Source: Candidatus Hydrogenedentota bacterium (GTDB lineage Bacteria > Hydrogenedentota > Hydrogenedentia > Hydrogenedentales > JAGMZX01). Taken from it: DNA of 60,154 nt. The stretch covers positions 1-60,154 of the forward strand of contig JAKQEQ010000027.1 of assembly GCA_029556545.1 (NCBI GenBank). Direction: 5' to 3'. The notes under the pieces are model-generated. The model was not told the DNA's origin and ran no database searches. It worked only from the letters and a program-made list of their open reading frames with translations. The position numbers were made by a program, and so were the translations under genes. Shown one piece after another: positions 35,929 through 44,658 of the stretch (position 1 is its first letter; every line of letters begins with the position of its first letter).

Positions 35929-38900
35929 TCAGCGGCCCAGGACCTCGTAGAGGTCCACGCCGCCCGGCGCGAAGCCGTCTTCGCTGCCTTCCTGGACGCG
36001 GTAGGCGCGCCCGGGCGCGTTGTACATCTGCACGGCCCGCAGCAACTCGGACAGGTCAATGCCCCAGTTCTGCAAGAGGTAGTCGCTGTTATGGGGCGCA
36101 CATTCCGACCCGCCGGGACCGGGAGCGTAGCCGTCTTCCGTGCCCTCGGCGCAATGGAAGCCCGGTGAATTGTAAAGCTGGATCACCCGCAGAATCTCGG
36201 GCAACGAGATGACCCAGTCGCGGTCGGTGTCCATCGTATGGCACCACGCGGGGCCGTAGCCCTCCGCCAGCGGCGTGGCCAATAGCGGCGTCTCCTGCTC
36301 GGGGCCGTCGGCAACGCGATAGAGCGCCTGCCCCGTGAGCACGTAGACGCCCTGCGCGTCCGCTGGCGCGATCATCGCGTACACGACCACGGCCGGAAAC
36401 GTCGGCATGTCGAGCCATGCAAACTCGACACGGCCCGCGGCGCCCGGCGCGGGCGCGCTCACGGCGCCGCCGGTTTCAAGCACCTCGCCCACGGTCCAGC
36501 CCTCGGGCAGCGTCTGAACCACGCCGAGCGCCGCCACGGGCAGGCTGCGCGGCGCGCGCAACACGACACGCACGAGCACGCGCCCACCGGGCACGTAGAA
36601 GCCGTTGCCGATGACATCCTGGTGCATCACGAGTTCGGGGCGCGGCCCCGGTCCGCCGCTGAAGTCGTCCGCAAGCAGCGCGGCCTCGATTTCGTCAAGT
36701 GTGATGACGCCGTCGCCGTTGAGATCGAGGGCCGCGAAGATACGCGGTAGTTCGGGGATATCGACCGGCAGCGCCTGTGTCAATTCCTCGAGCGAGATGC
36801 CGCCGTCGCCATCGACATCCAGCAGCGGGAACAAGTCGCGCAGCAACTGCAGCACGTGACGATACGGCGGCAAACCGGGCTCCTCATGCTCGCCCTCGCC
36901 TTCGCCTTCACTCGGCGGCGGCGGGGGCGGCGGCAACGTTCCGAGGTCGTGGCAGTCGATGACCCCGTCGCCATTGACATCGATCCGCGCAAAAATCTCG
37001 GGCGTCATGTAGCTCGATACTTCTTCATACTCGATTACGCCGTTGCCGTTTAGATCGATCCCGGCAAGGGGATCAAGGGCCATCAAAGCCGTTACAAGGT
37101 TATGCACTTCATCCCAATCGAGCACGCCGTCGCCGTTTAGGTCCAGCGCGGTCCAGTGCCATGTCTCGATGTCGGGGTCGTAGACCTGCATTTCCTCGAG
37201 CGAGACGACGCCGTCCTCGTTGAGATCAAGCATCAACCAGAATATGTAACGCCACACGATCGGATCGAGCGGTATTGGGCACGGCGCTTCACCTTCGCCC
37301 TCGCCTTCGCCCGGCGGGGGCGGCGGCGTTCCAAGGTCGTAGCAGTCAATCACGCCGTCGCCGTTCAAATCGACCAGCGCAAAGGTATCCGCCGAAATGT
37401 ACTCGCTGACTTCCGCGTACTCTATGACGCCGTTCCCGTTCAGGTCGATCATCCCGAGCAGGTCAAGGCCCTGCAACAGCGGCAATAGCGACACGGCCTC
37501 GTTCCACGTGAGCAGGCCATCGCCGTTGAGGTCCACAAACGACCACAGCGAGGCGTCCAAATCCGCATAGTAGACTTGCACTTCTTCCAGCGATATGGTG
37601 CCGTCGCTGTTCGCGTCCACGATGGGCCACAACACCTGAAGCCAGACCATCGGGTCCGGCGGAATCGGGCAGGGGCCTCCGCCCTCGCCTTCACCTTCAC
37701 CTTCACCTTCGCCTTCACCCTCACCTTCGCCCGGCGGGGGCGGCGGCAGCGTTCCGAGGTCGTGGCAGTCTATGACCCCATCGCTGTTCACGTCGACCAG
37801 CGCGAACGTGTCCGCCGAGATATACTCGGCAACCTCAGCATATTCGACGATGCCGTTCCCGTTCAGGTCGATCATCCCGAGCAGATCAAGACCCTGCAAC
37901 AGGGGCAATAGCGACATCGCCTCGTCCCACGTAAGCAGGCCGTCGCCGTTCAAGTCCACGAACGACCACAACGAAGCGTCCAAATCCGCATAGTAGACTT
38001 GCACTTCTTCCAGCGATATGCCGCCGTCGCCGTTGGCATCCACGATGGGCCACAGTACCTGAAGCCAGACCACGGGGTCCGCCGGGATCGGGCACGGGGG
38101 TTCGCCTTCTCCCTCACCCTCGCCGGGACCATCGCAATCCGCAACAACCACCTCCAATTCGGCGATGGTAATCAGCCCGTCCCCGTCCAAGTCCAATCGC
38201 TCGAAATACACGATCGGCTCGGGGAACGGCGCGAAACCGGTCTTCATCAGGACCGGCCACTCCGCCACTTCGTCACGCGAGAGGCCGCCGTCGTGGTTCA
38301 CATCCAGTTCCGGGAACAGGTGGAGCGTCATTCGTGCGACATGGCACAGGAGCGAATCCTCGCCCTCGCCTTCGCCTTCTCCTTCTCCGGACGGCGGTTC
38401 GATGCCTTCGAGGTCGCCGCAGTCGATCACGCCGTTGCCATTATGGTCGAGCTGCGCGAACTGCTCCGGCGTAATATACGCGGCTACTTCCGCGTACTCG
38501 ATCAACCCGTTGCCGTTCGTGTCAATCCACGAGAGCGGCGGCGGCGGATAGATCAGAATGACCACCGGCGGAATCAGCGCCAGAATTTCCGCCCGGCTGA
38601 GCAGCCCGTCGCCATTGGTGTCCGCGGCGTCGAACAGCGCCGGATCGAGATCGGGATAGACGGCCAGCGCCTCCGCGAGGGAGATGCCGCCGTCGCCGTT
38701 CACGTCCACCACCGGCCATACAAGTTCAAGAAGAACCGCCGGATCGCCCGGGAGCGGGCACGGCGGCTCACCCTCCCCTTCACCCTCGCCTTCGCCGGGC
38801 GGCGGCGGCTCGATGCCTTCAAGGTCGCCGCAATCAATCACGCCGTTGCCGTTGCGATCGAGTTGCGCGAATTGCGCCGCCGTTACATACTCGGCGACTT

Positions 38901-39705
38901 CGTCGTATTCGATGATCCCGTTGCCGTTCGTGTCGATCAGCCAGAGAATCCCCGAACCGGGCGTCCCGGGACCGGGCACGATCAGGATGACAAGATAATC
39001 CAGGAGCGCCAGAATCTCCGGTCGGGTCAACAGGCCATCATCGTTGGCGTCGGCCAGATCAAAGTATGCGGGGTCCAAATCGGGATACACGGCTTGCGCT
39101 TCCGCGAGGCTGATCCCGCCGTCCCCGTTCGTGTCGATGACCGGCCACACGAGTTCCAGCAACAGCGCCGGGTCGTCCGGCAGCGGGCACGGCTGCTCGC
39201 CTTCTCCTTCGCCCTCGCCTTCGCCCTCGCCCTCCCCTTCACCGGGCGGCACGCTCTGCCCCACGTCCTCGCAGTCAATCACCCCGTTCCCGTTCTTGTC
39301 CAATTGGGCGAACTGAGCGGGACTGACGTATGCGCTTACTTCCGAGTACTCGATAACGCCGTTCCCGTTCGTATCGATGTACGAGAGGAAATCCGCCGGC
39401 AGCAGACCCAGGAACGGCCGTAGTTCGGCCAGGGTCACCCGCCCGTCATGGTTCGCATCTACATAGGCGAACAATTCCTCGAGCGAAATCGGGATTCCCG
39501 GAATACTGTTGTAAAGCGGCCGGATTTCCGCCATCGAGAGACCGCCGTCGCCGTTCGTGTCGAACAACGGCCACAGGGCCTCGACCAGCAGTTCCGGGTC
39601 CGCCGGCAACGGGCACGGCGCCGCGGCGGGCGCGGTCTGCCCGGACAACGCGGCCACGCACACTGCCGTCACAATCCAACCTACGCTAAATCGTACGACT
39701 CGCAT
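35929..39705 (-). CDS. Giant secreted multi-EF-hand surface protein with (Gly-Glu)n linkers and C-terminal SELLR domain
   Basis: A 1258-residue exported protein: signal peptide (MRVVRFSVGWIVTAVCVAAL), then eight modules. Six have four EF-type calcium loops each (DTNGDGGISLAE, DANDDGLLTRPE, DTNGNGIIEYDE, DRNGNGVIDCGD in module 2) and two have two loops, 28 loops in all. Modules 5 and 6 are nearly identical, a recent duplication. Each full module has two cysteines (PCP and IDC), probably a disulfide. Seven linkers are (GE)n. After module 8 comes an approximately 110-residue beta domain (LPEGWTVGEVLETGG), then a tandem domain: DTDRDWVISLPEILRVIQLY, EGTEDGYAPG, then NWGIDLSELLRAVQMY and EGSEDGFAPG. 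GGGAG stands ten bases before ATG 39705; the TTG at 39714 is less likely. Expected to be calcium-bound and extracellular. Confidence 0.85.
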   Translation of the reverse strand: MRVVRFSVGWIVTAVCVAALSGQTAPAAAPCPLPADPELLVEALWPLFDTNGDGGLSMAEIRPLYNSIPGIPISLEELFAYVDANHDGRVTLAELRPFLGLLPADFLSYIDTNGNGVIEYSEVSAYVSPAQFAQLDKNGNGVIDCEDVGQSVPPGEGEGEGEGEGEGEGEQPCPLPDDPALLLELVWPVIDTNGDGGISLAEAQAVYPDLDPAYFDLADANDDGLLTRPEILALLDYLVILIVPGPGTPGSGILWLIDTNGNGIIEYDEVAEYVTAAQFAQLDRNGNGVIDCGDLEGIEPPPPGEGEGEGEGEPPCPLPGDPAVLLELVWPVVDVNGDGGISLAEALAVYPDLDPALFDAADTNGDGLLSRAEILALIPPVVILIYPPPPLSWIDTNGNGLIEYAEVAAYITPEQFAQLDHNGNGVIDCGDLEGIEPPSGEGEGEGEGEDSLLCHVARMTLHLFPELDVNHDGGLSRDEVAEWPVLMKTGFAPFPEPIVYFERLDLDGDGLITIAELEVVVADCDGPGEGEGEGEPPCPIPADPVVWLQVLWPIVDANGDGGISLEEVQVYYADLDASLWSFVDLNGDGLLTWDEAMSLLPLLQGLDLLGMIDLNGNGIVEYAEVAEYISADTFALVDVNSDGVIDCHDLGTLPPPPPGEGEGEGEGEGEGEGEGGGPCPIPPDPMVWLQVLWPIVDANSDGTISLEEVQVYYADLDASLWSFVDLNGDGLLTWNEAVSLLPLLQGLDLLGMIDLNGNGVIEYAEVSEYISADTFALVDLNGDGVIDCYDLGTPPPPPGEGEGEGEAPCPIPLDPIVWRYIFWLMLDLNEDGVVSLEEMQVYDPDIETWHWTALDLNGDGVLDWDEVHNLVTALMALDPLAGIDLNGNGVIEYEEVSSYMTPEIFARIDVNGDGVIDCHDLGTLPPPPPPPSEGEGEGEHEEPGLPPYRHVLQLLRDLFPLLDVDGDGGISLEELTQALPVDIPELPRIFAALDLNGDGVITLDEIEAALLADDFSGGPGPRPELVMHQDVIGNGFYVPGGRVLVRVVLRAPRSLPVAALGVVQTLPEGWTVGEVLETGGAVSAPAPGAAGRVEFAWLDMPTFPAVVVYAMIAPADAQGVYVLTGQALYRVADGPEQETPLLATPLAEGYGPAWCHTMDTDRDWVISLPEILRVIQLYNSPGFHCAEGTEDGYAPGPGGSECAPHNSDYLLQNWGIDLSELLRAVQMYNAPGRAYRVQEGSEDGFAPGGVDLYEVLGR

Positions 39706-39818
39706 AGCACGCAAACTCCCACTCGTTCGGAGCTCAACTTCGCCCCCCGTCTTTATCCACCGGACCGCGTATCCCGCGATCCCTCAAGATCATCATTCCC
39801 TGGCGACGGTAAGAACGG

Positions 39819-40358
39819 TCAACAGGCACACGGATCCCACGCGGGCGGAGCGTTTGGCGTCAACCGATAGTAGTAGCGTTCCTCTTTGGCCGAAAAAATC
39901 GACAGAGGAACGCCGCGGGCTCGGAGCGCCGCGGTTGCCACACGCTTCCCCAGCGTGATGAGAACATTGGAACGTATGCTTGCCGGGACCCCCGGTTCGT
40001 GAAAGCGCATGAGCGCCAGGACCGCCGCTTCCCCGCGTCTCTCCGGGACAGGAGGCACGCGCGCGTCCGACGCCTGCGCCTGTTCAAGAATCCGCTGGAA
40101 ATCCCGAATATCGACTTGGCCGTCCCCGTTTACATCGGCCATTGCCGCGCCATTCCCCCCGCGAAGAACCGCCGCGATGACAAACTGCAAATCCCGCACG
40201 TCCACGATGCGGTCGCCGTTCGCGTCGCCCTCGGCGGCGACCACCGTCGGCAATAGGGGCACCGACCCCGCCGCAACGGTCAGCGCGACGAGACACGGGA
40301 AGACACACCGGATACGCTCCACCGGCACGCTCACCCTGTAGCGCGTCATGGGATTCAC
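39819..40358 (-). CDS. Secreted dockerin type I-containing protein
   Basis: A 179-residue protein with a signal peptide (CVFPCLVALTVAAGSVPLLP) and a dockerin type I module directly after it: GDANGDRIVDVRDLQFVIAA and ADVNGDGQVDIRDFQRILEQ, the two calcium-binding F-hand repeats. The C-terminal 90 residues are helical and unrecognised (ALMRFHEPGVPASIRSNVLI, ending in CAC). Dockerins bind cohesin domains on scaffold proteins; cohesin-like proteins are encoded 1.7-4 kb away. The start is GTG 40358 with AGAGGGA about eight bases upstream. It is divergent from the second dockerin protein, with its own promoter. Confidence 0.82.
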   Translation of the reverse strand: MNPMTRYRVSVPVERIRCVFPCLVALTVAAGSVPLLPTVVAAEGDANGDRIVDVRDLQFVIAAVLRGGNGAAMADVNGDGQVDIRDFQRILEQAQASDARVPPVPERRGEAAVLALMRFHEPGVPASIRSNVLITLGKRVATAALRARGVPLSIFSAKEERYYYRLTPNAPPAWDPCAC

Positions 40359-40377
40359 ATACTTTCCCTCTTTCTAA

Positions 40378-40406
40378 ACGGTAGCACAAGCCGCCGTAGT
40401 TGTCAA
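40378..40406 (-). promoter_or_regulatory. Promoter of the small dockerin gene
   Basis: On the minus strand TTGACA (40401-40406) is 17 bases from TACCGT (40378-40383), with TGC before it as an extended -10. The predicted start is about 13 bases before GTG 40358. Confidence 0.55.
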
Positions 40407-40557
40407 TGGCGGCGTCAGATTCTTGCGAATAGTGATAATTCTAAATAATTGCCCAACCGAAGAAGTGCTGCGAGCGCCTTGACCGTCCACATTCGCCACG
40501 AATCCCCCGGTATCTCTCCAATTGCCTATTTGCACGCATAGCGCCCCCGCGAAACCA

Positions 40558-40586
40558 TTGCAAATAGACCGGACGCGTGATACAGT
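40558..40586 (+). promoter_or_regulatory. Possible promoter of the dockerin/TSP3 gene
   Basis: TTGCAA (40558-40563) and TACAGT (40581-40586) are 17 bases apart, with TG one base before the -10. The leader to ATG 40768 would be about 175 bases. The rest of the 409-base divergent gap shows no gene. Confidence 0.45.
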
Positions 40587-40767
40587 GATGATGAAAGAAG
40601 AAAGGCCGCCGTTTGCGGGCAGCGCCAAGTCTGGGCTCCACATCCCGTGGGGCGGGGGTGCGATGTCCGTGACGAGATTTCTTTCTTCGTTAAGAGGTGG
40701 CTCACTGCAATGGGAGACACTCGATTCTAACCGTGCGCGATCAAAGGAACACAGGAGCAGGAGTGAC

Positions 40768-42060
40768 ATGAACGGACAACGAAGGAACCTTTGGGGGCGA
40801 CCCCGGCGTTGGGGACCGGCGGCGGCGCTATGTTGCTGCGCGCTGCTGGCCCACGGAGACGGCGGCCTGCCCGGAGACGTGAACCTCGACGGCGTAGTCA
40901 ACGTGCTGGACGTTCAGGGTTCGATCAACATGGCGTTGGGCGCCGCCCCGGAAGCGGCGGAAGCGGACGCTGACCTGAATGCGTCCGTGGACGTGCGCGA
41001 CGTGCAGGCCATTATCAGCACCGCGCTCGGCACGGGCGGACTCGTCCAGCCGGTGGCCGGCATGTTTCATCCCGCCGACCTGCCGCCAGGCGCGCAACTC
41101 CTGGCGTTGTCGCTCGATGGACGGCGCGAGGACGCGTTGCTCGACCCCGAGACGGGCGCCTTCTCGCTGATCCTGGGCGTGCGGTCCGCTTGGACCTTGG
41201 CATTGTTTGCCGGGAACGGCGACGAGACCCGGACCGCCGCAAGCGTGGCGTTCCCCTTGGTATACGGTTACTCGACCGCCCTGCCGTTGCCCGATCTGGC
41301 TGCGGGCGGTCCGCTGGACATCGGCGTGCTCGATGTCGCCTGGGGCGCGCTCGCCGGTGGCGACCTGCGCAGCCTGCTCGCCGGTATCGCCCCGCCCCTG
41401 GACACGACGGACGCCGATAACGACGGCATACCGGACTTGCTGGACGCTTTGCTCGCGCCGTTGCTTGAAAGCCCGACGAGTCTGGGCATCAGTTTCCCGG
41501 CGGACCTCGGCGCCGCGGCCCTCGAGCAACTTCTTGCCGATTGTATCGGGAACGCGCTGCCGCAAGCGATTGAACCGGACCTCACGGGTATCGAGATCGC
41601 CGGCGTACCGGCGTTCCTCGAACCAGCATGGTTGTGTCTTGAGCAGAGCCTTTTCTCGTGGATCGATTCGAGTATAATCCCGCTTCCCGACGAACTCATC
41701 GCGATGTACACCAACTTGGCGATGGACTGGTTGCGGCAGGGTATCGGCCCTTGGCTCGACCAACTGGACCGTCCGGAACTCGAGGATGCGAACGGCAACC
41801 ACGTGCCGGATTTCCTCGAACCGTGGCTTTGCGGCCCCGCGCCGTCCTCCCTCTGTGTATTGGACCAAGACGCCAACGGCATTCCGGATTTCTGTGAGGA
41901 TGCAAGCGGCAACGGCCTTCCCAACCTCTTCGACCCGGACTCGCACACGCCCGATGACTGGGACGGCGACGGCGTGCCGAACGATATGGATATCGACGCC
42001 GACAATGACGGCGTCCCCAATTACGCGGATGCGAACCCGTCTGACCCCAACGTCTTCTGA
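40768..42060 (+). CDS. Secreted protein with N-terminal dockerin and C-terminal thrombospondin type 3-like calcium repeats
   Basis: A 430-residue exported protein. After the signal segment (PAAALCCCALLAHGDG) comes a dockerin-like pair, GDVNLDGVVNVLDVQGSINM and ADADLNASVDVRDVQAIIST. The second repeat lacks one of the usual metal ligands. A middle region of about 230 residues is beta-rich then helical and unrecognised. The C-terminal 100 residues carry thrombospondin-3-like repeats (ELEDANGNHVPDFLE, DQDANGIPDFCED, DWDGDGVPNDMDIDADNDG). GGAGTGAC precedes ATG 40768. It is the first of four same-strand genes (40768-44618) with cohesin-like proteins, which suggests joint assembly. Confidence 0.82.
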   Translation: MNGQRRNLWGRPRRWGPAAALCCCALLAHGDGGLPGDVNLDGVVNVLDVQGSINMALGAAPEAAEADADLNASVDVRDVQAIISTALGTGGLVQPVAGMFHPADLPPGAQLLALSLDGRREDALLDPETGAFSLILGVRSAWTLALFAGNGDETRTAASVAFPLVYGYSTALPLPDLAAGGPLDIGVLDVAWGALAGGDLRSLLAGIAPPLDTTDADNDGIPDLLDALLAPLLESPTSLGISFPADLGAAALEQLLADCIGNALPQAIEPDLTGIEIAGVPAFLEPAWLCLEQSLFSWIDSSIIPLPDELIAMYTNLAMDWLRQGIGPWLDQLDRPELEDANGNHVPDFLEPWLCGPAPSSLCVLDQDANGIPDFCEDASGNGLPNLFDPDSHTPDDWDGDGVPNDMDIDADNDGVPNYADANPSDPNVF

Positions 42061-42093
42061 GCAGCGGGAACGCGAAGGAGCAATCGATCGGGT

Positions 42094-42858
42094 ATGAACA
42101 CGAAGGCGGCAAAGATGCTGATGGTCGCGGCGGCGTTGGCTGGCGCGGCCCATGCAGCCACGTTGCGCCTCGAAACGATCGCTGCTGACCCCGCAGCCAT
42201 GATGCCGCTACACCTTGCCTCGGCGGCGGGCGAAGCCGTCGCCGCCATGCAGTTCGATTTCGTGTTCTCCGCGTCGCTGTTTTCGGTCACGGGCGTCGCC
42301 GCGGGTCCCGCCGCAACCGCGGCGGGCAAGGAGGTCCAGTCCAGTGTGGTCGTGCCGGGCCGCGTCCGCTGTCTGGTGGCGGGATTGAACCGCGAGGCGA
42401 TCCCCGAAGGCGTCGTAGTGAATTTCGAGTTGACCGTTGCGCCCGCCGCGCCCGACGGCGCGTTTCTCGTGCGCATCGAAAACGCCATTCTGGCCGACCC
42501 CGACGCCGGGGCCGTGCCAAGTCAGACGGTGAACGGCGTCATCCTGATCGGGCCAGTGCATCCGCATTCGGCTGACACCGATGTCAACTGGCGCATTTCG
42601 TTAAGCGAACTGCTCCGGGTCATCCAACTTTTCGCCTCGCGCGAATACCACTGTGCCGAGGGCACGGAAGACGGTTTCGCGGGCGGGCCCGGGCCGCGCG
42701 ATTGCCCGCCCCATGACAGCGACTACGGCGTCACGCAAAACTGGAGGATTGGTCTATCGGAACTGCTGCGTCTAATCCAGTTCTTCAACTCGCGCGATTA
42801 CCACGTCGATACCAGCGCCGAGGACGGCTTTGCCCTCGGCCCGGTTCCCCTGGAATGA
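42094..42858 (+). CDS. Cohesin-like secreted protein with C-terminal tandem SELLR domain
   Basis: A 254-residue exported protein. The signal is MLMVAAALAGAAHA. Residues 23-150 fit a cohesin fold by pattern: AAMQFDFVFSASLFSVTGVA, then GPAATAAGKEV, RVRCLVAGLNREAIPEG, and late PDGAFLVRIENAILADP. The last 95 residues are the same tandem domain that ends the EF-hand protein: HSADTDVNWRISLSELLRVI, GTEDGF, CPPHDSDY and NWRIGLSELLRLIQFF. Its stop overlaps the next cohesin-like gene by four bases (ATGA). The cohesin call is by pattern only. Confidence 0.75.
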   Translation: MNTKAAKMLMVAAALAGAAHAATLRLETIAADPAAMMPLHLASAAGEAVAAMQFDFVFSASLFSVTGVAAGPAATAAGKEVQSSVVVPGRVRCLVAGLNREAIPEGVVVNFELTVAPAAPDGAFLVRIENAILADPDAGAVPSQTVNGVILIGPVHPHSADTDVNWRISLSELLRVIQLFASREYHCAEGTEDGFAGGPGPRDCPPHDSDYGVTQNWRIGLSELLRLIQFFNSRDYHVDTSAEDGFALGPVPLE

Positions 42859-43910
42859 CCGTCATGTCTCCGCGCCGGCAACGACTAACGCCTCGCCGAC
42901 CGCGTACAGGCGGCATGGCGGCGCTGGCGGTCGCAGCGGCCTTATGCGGGGGCGCGGTCGCCTGGGGCGCGGTACTCACGGCGCACCCTGAACCCGCGCC
43001 GGACGGCACACTCGTTGTGTCCGTGGCGTTGCAGCCGGGCGGAAACGAGGAAATCGCCGGGCTGCAATTCGACCTCGAACTCGGCGGCGGCTATGCCGTA
43101 GCGGCGGTCGCGCCCGGCGACGCCGCGGCAGGGGCGGGCAAGGAAGTAGCGTATGGCCTGCGCGGCGACGTGTTGACCGTGCTCGTAGCGGGCTTCAATC
43201 AGAACGCCGTCGCGCCGGGCACGGTGGCGACCGTGTATTTGACGCCCGCCGCGGAAGTCACTGCGGGAAGCGCGCTGGCGCTGGCCAATGTGGTGCTGTC
43301 CGACCCGAGCGGGCAGGCCGTGCCCGTAACCCTCGGGCGCGTAATGAAAGACGCCGGAACGCCGGAGGACCCGCTCGCCATCGAGGAAGGCCCCTTCAAC
43401 ACCTCACGGCAAGACGCTGTGCCGGACGCGGACGTCGCGCGGGACCAGGGACGCCGCCCGAGTGCGTTCGCGGCTTACGGCGACCCCGAAGCGAACGTTT
43501 CCGACGGGTCGTCGTATGCCCTTCGTCCACTCGGTGCACTGCGTCCATCGTCTTCAAGCGCCGGCCCGAGTGCAACTCGGAAGCGGATGCCGATACTTGC
43601 CGGTGAAGCCGGGGCGCGAGACGCCACGCCGTCGCCAGGCTCTCGTGGTGTGCCCGTCCCGGCAGCTGACTACGCGGAACCCACCGCCGTCGGAACCCAA
43701 AACGCGTCGAACAAGCATCTCGCCGCGTTGGGCGCGACCGACCACGCGCCGGCGACCAGTCCGTTCATCCCCTCCGCCGCGGACACGGATGCGCGGGGAC
43801 CGATCGCGACGCGGAAACCGTCGTGGCGCAATCCGGTCCTGTTCGTGCTTTCGCTCTGCGGCATTCTCGCTGCCGGAGCGGCGCATCGCCGCCTGTTTCG
43901 GAGGGAATGA
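42855..43910 (+). CDS. Cohesin-like protein with proline/serine stalk and C-terminal membrane anchor
   Basis: A 351-residue protein with a signal (MAALAVAAALCGGAVAWGAV) and a cohesin-like domain (GLQFDLELGGGYAVAAV, GDAAAGAGKEVAYG, TVLVAGFNQNAVAPGTVATV, LANVVLSDPSGQAVPVTLG). A long low-complexity stalk of about 150 residues follows. It ends with a membrane helix (NPVLFVLSLCGILAAGAA) and a basic tail HRRLFRRE. This is the layout of a surface-anchored receptor domain. It starts within the stop of the previous gene and is followed six bases later by the third cohesin-like gene. Confidence 0.75.
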   Translation: MTVMSPRRQRLTPRRPRTGGMAALAVAAALCGGAVAWGAVLTAHPEPAPDGTLVVSVALQPGGNEEIAGLQFDLELGGGYAVAAVAPGDAAAGAGKEVAYGLRGDVLTVLVAGFNQNAVAPGTVATVYLTPAAEVTAGSALALANVVLSDPSGQAVPVTLGRVMKDAGTPEDPLAIEEGPFNTSRQDAVPDADVARDQGRRPSAFAAYGDPEANVSDGSSYALRPLGALRPSSSSAGPSATRKRMPILAGEAGARDATPSPGSRGVPVPAADYAEPTAVGTQNASNKHLAALGATDHAPATSPFIPSAADTDARGPIATRKPSWRNPVLFVLSLCGILAAGAAHRRLFRRE

Positions 43911-43916
43911 AACCCG

Positions 43917-44618
43917 ATGCCGCGAACACGTGGGGACCTTGTCGTCTGGATGGGGTTTTTCGCGGCATTGTGGTCAAGCGCCTGGGCGGCGGCGGCAACT
44001 CTCGACGTAGGCGCCGCGCAGGCGCATCCGAACGACAGCGGCGTCGAAGTGGCCGTAACCTTCGCCGCACAGCCGGGCGACAACGTGGCGGGAGTGCAAT
44101 TTGACCTGCTTTTCTCCGAAGCGGTCGCGGCGCTGACCAACGTGCGCCCCGGTCCCGCCGCCGTCGACGCGGGCAAGAGTGTGGCCTTTAACCGCCTCGC
44201 CGCCGGGCGCTGCCGCGTCATTGTCGCGGGACTCAACCAGAACGTGATCGCGGACGGCGTCCTCGCGGTGCTCGTGTTCAATGTCGCCGCCGCGGCCCCG
44301 AACGGCCCCCAGCCCCTCAACCTCGATGGCTTGGTCATGTCCGACCCGAACGGCCTCAACGTCCCCGCCACCGGCAACCCCGGAACCCTCGAAGTGATCG
44401 GCGGCGTGACAGACGGAGACACCTGCAACGCCTGCGGCTGCGCACGCGGCGCGCTGGACACACACCCCCCGGGAGCCCTTGGCAATGCGGCGCTTCTCGC
44501 CGCGACGGTCCTGATCATCCTATCGATGGCCGCCGCAGCTTCGCGCACCGCCCGCTACAGGGTGTGGGGCGTCCCGCCCCACACCCATCGGGGGCAAGAT
44601 GCCCCCGCGCCTGGATAG
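43917..44618 (+). CDS. Cohesin-like protein with C-terminal membrane helix; 3' end formed by a repeat element
   Basis: A 233-residue protein with a signal peptide (MGFFAALWSSAWAAAATL) and a cohesin-like domain (GVQFDLLFSEAVAAL, GPAAVDAGKSVAFN, RVIVAGLNQNVIADGVLAVL, LDGLVMSDPNGLNVP). A Cys-rich word (CNACGC) and a membrane helix (ALLAATVLIILSMAAAA) follow. The last 20 codons are read from a dispersed two-hairpin repeat (44560-44607), giving the terminal YRVWGVPPHTHRGQDAPAPG. The native end was probably near ASRTAR and the repeat supplied the stop codon. It is third of the tandem cohesin-like set. Confidence 0.74.
   Translation: MPRTRGDLVVWMGFFAALWSSAWAAAATLDVGAAQAHPNDSGVEVAVTFAAQPGDNVAGVQFDLLFSEAVAALTNVRPGPAAVDAGKSVAFNRLAAGRCRVIVAGLNQNVIADGVLAVLVFNVAAAAPNGPQPLNLDGLVMSDPNGLNVPATGNPGTLEVIGGVTDGDTCNACGCARGALDTHPPGALGNAALLAATVLIILSMAAAASRTARYRVWGVPPHTHRGQDAPAPG
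44560..44607. repeat. Two-hairpin element at the 3' end of the third cohesin-like gene
   Basis: A perfect 12-bp stem GGGTGTGGGGCG/CGCCCCACACCC with loop TCC is followed by CGGGGGC/GCCCCCG with loop AAGAT. The GGGCGTCCCGCCC core is shared with 33495-33513 and 56247-56261. Confidence 0.82.
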
Positions 44619-44658
44619 ACACTTCGAGCGAACGAACCGGCTTGCAAGGTCGCGGGCA

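Noticed and set aside
37700-38120. CRISPR or satellite array in the EF-hand gene
   Set aside because: The repeats are coding and in frame, with protein-level module conservation.
38000-39420. Plus-strand open frames opposite the EF-hand gene
   Set aside because: The (Gly-Glu)n codons translate to repetitive phenylalanine/alanine or serine/proline frames on the other strand; EF loops on the minus strand are convincing.
35929-44618. Classical cellulosome
   Set aside because: No catalytic glycosidase bears a dockerin and no scaffoldin with repeated cohesins or cellulose-binding module is present.
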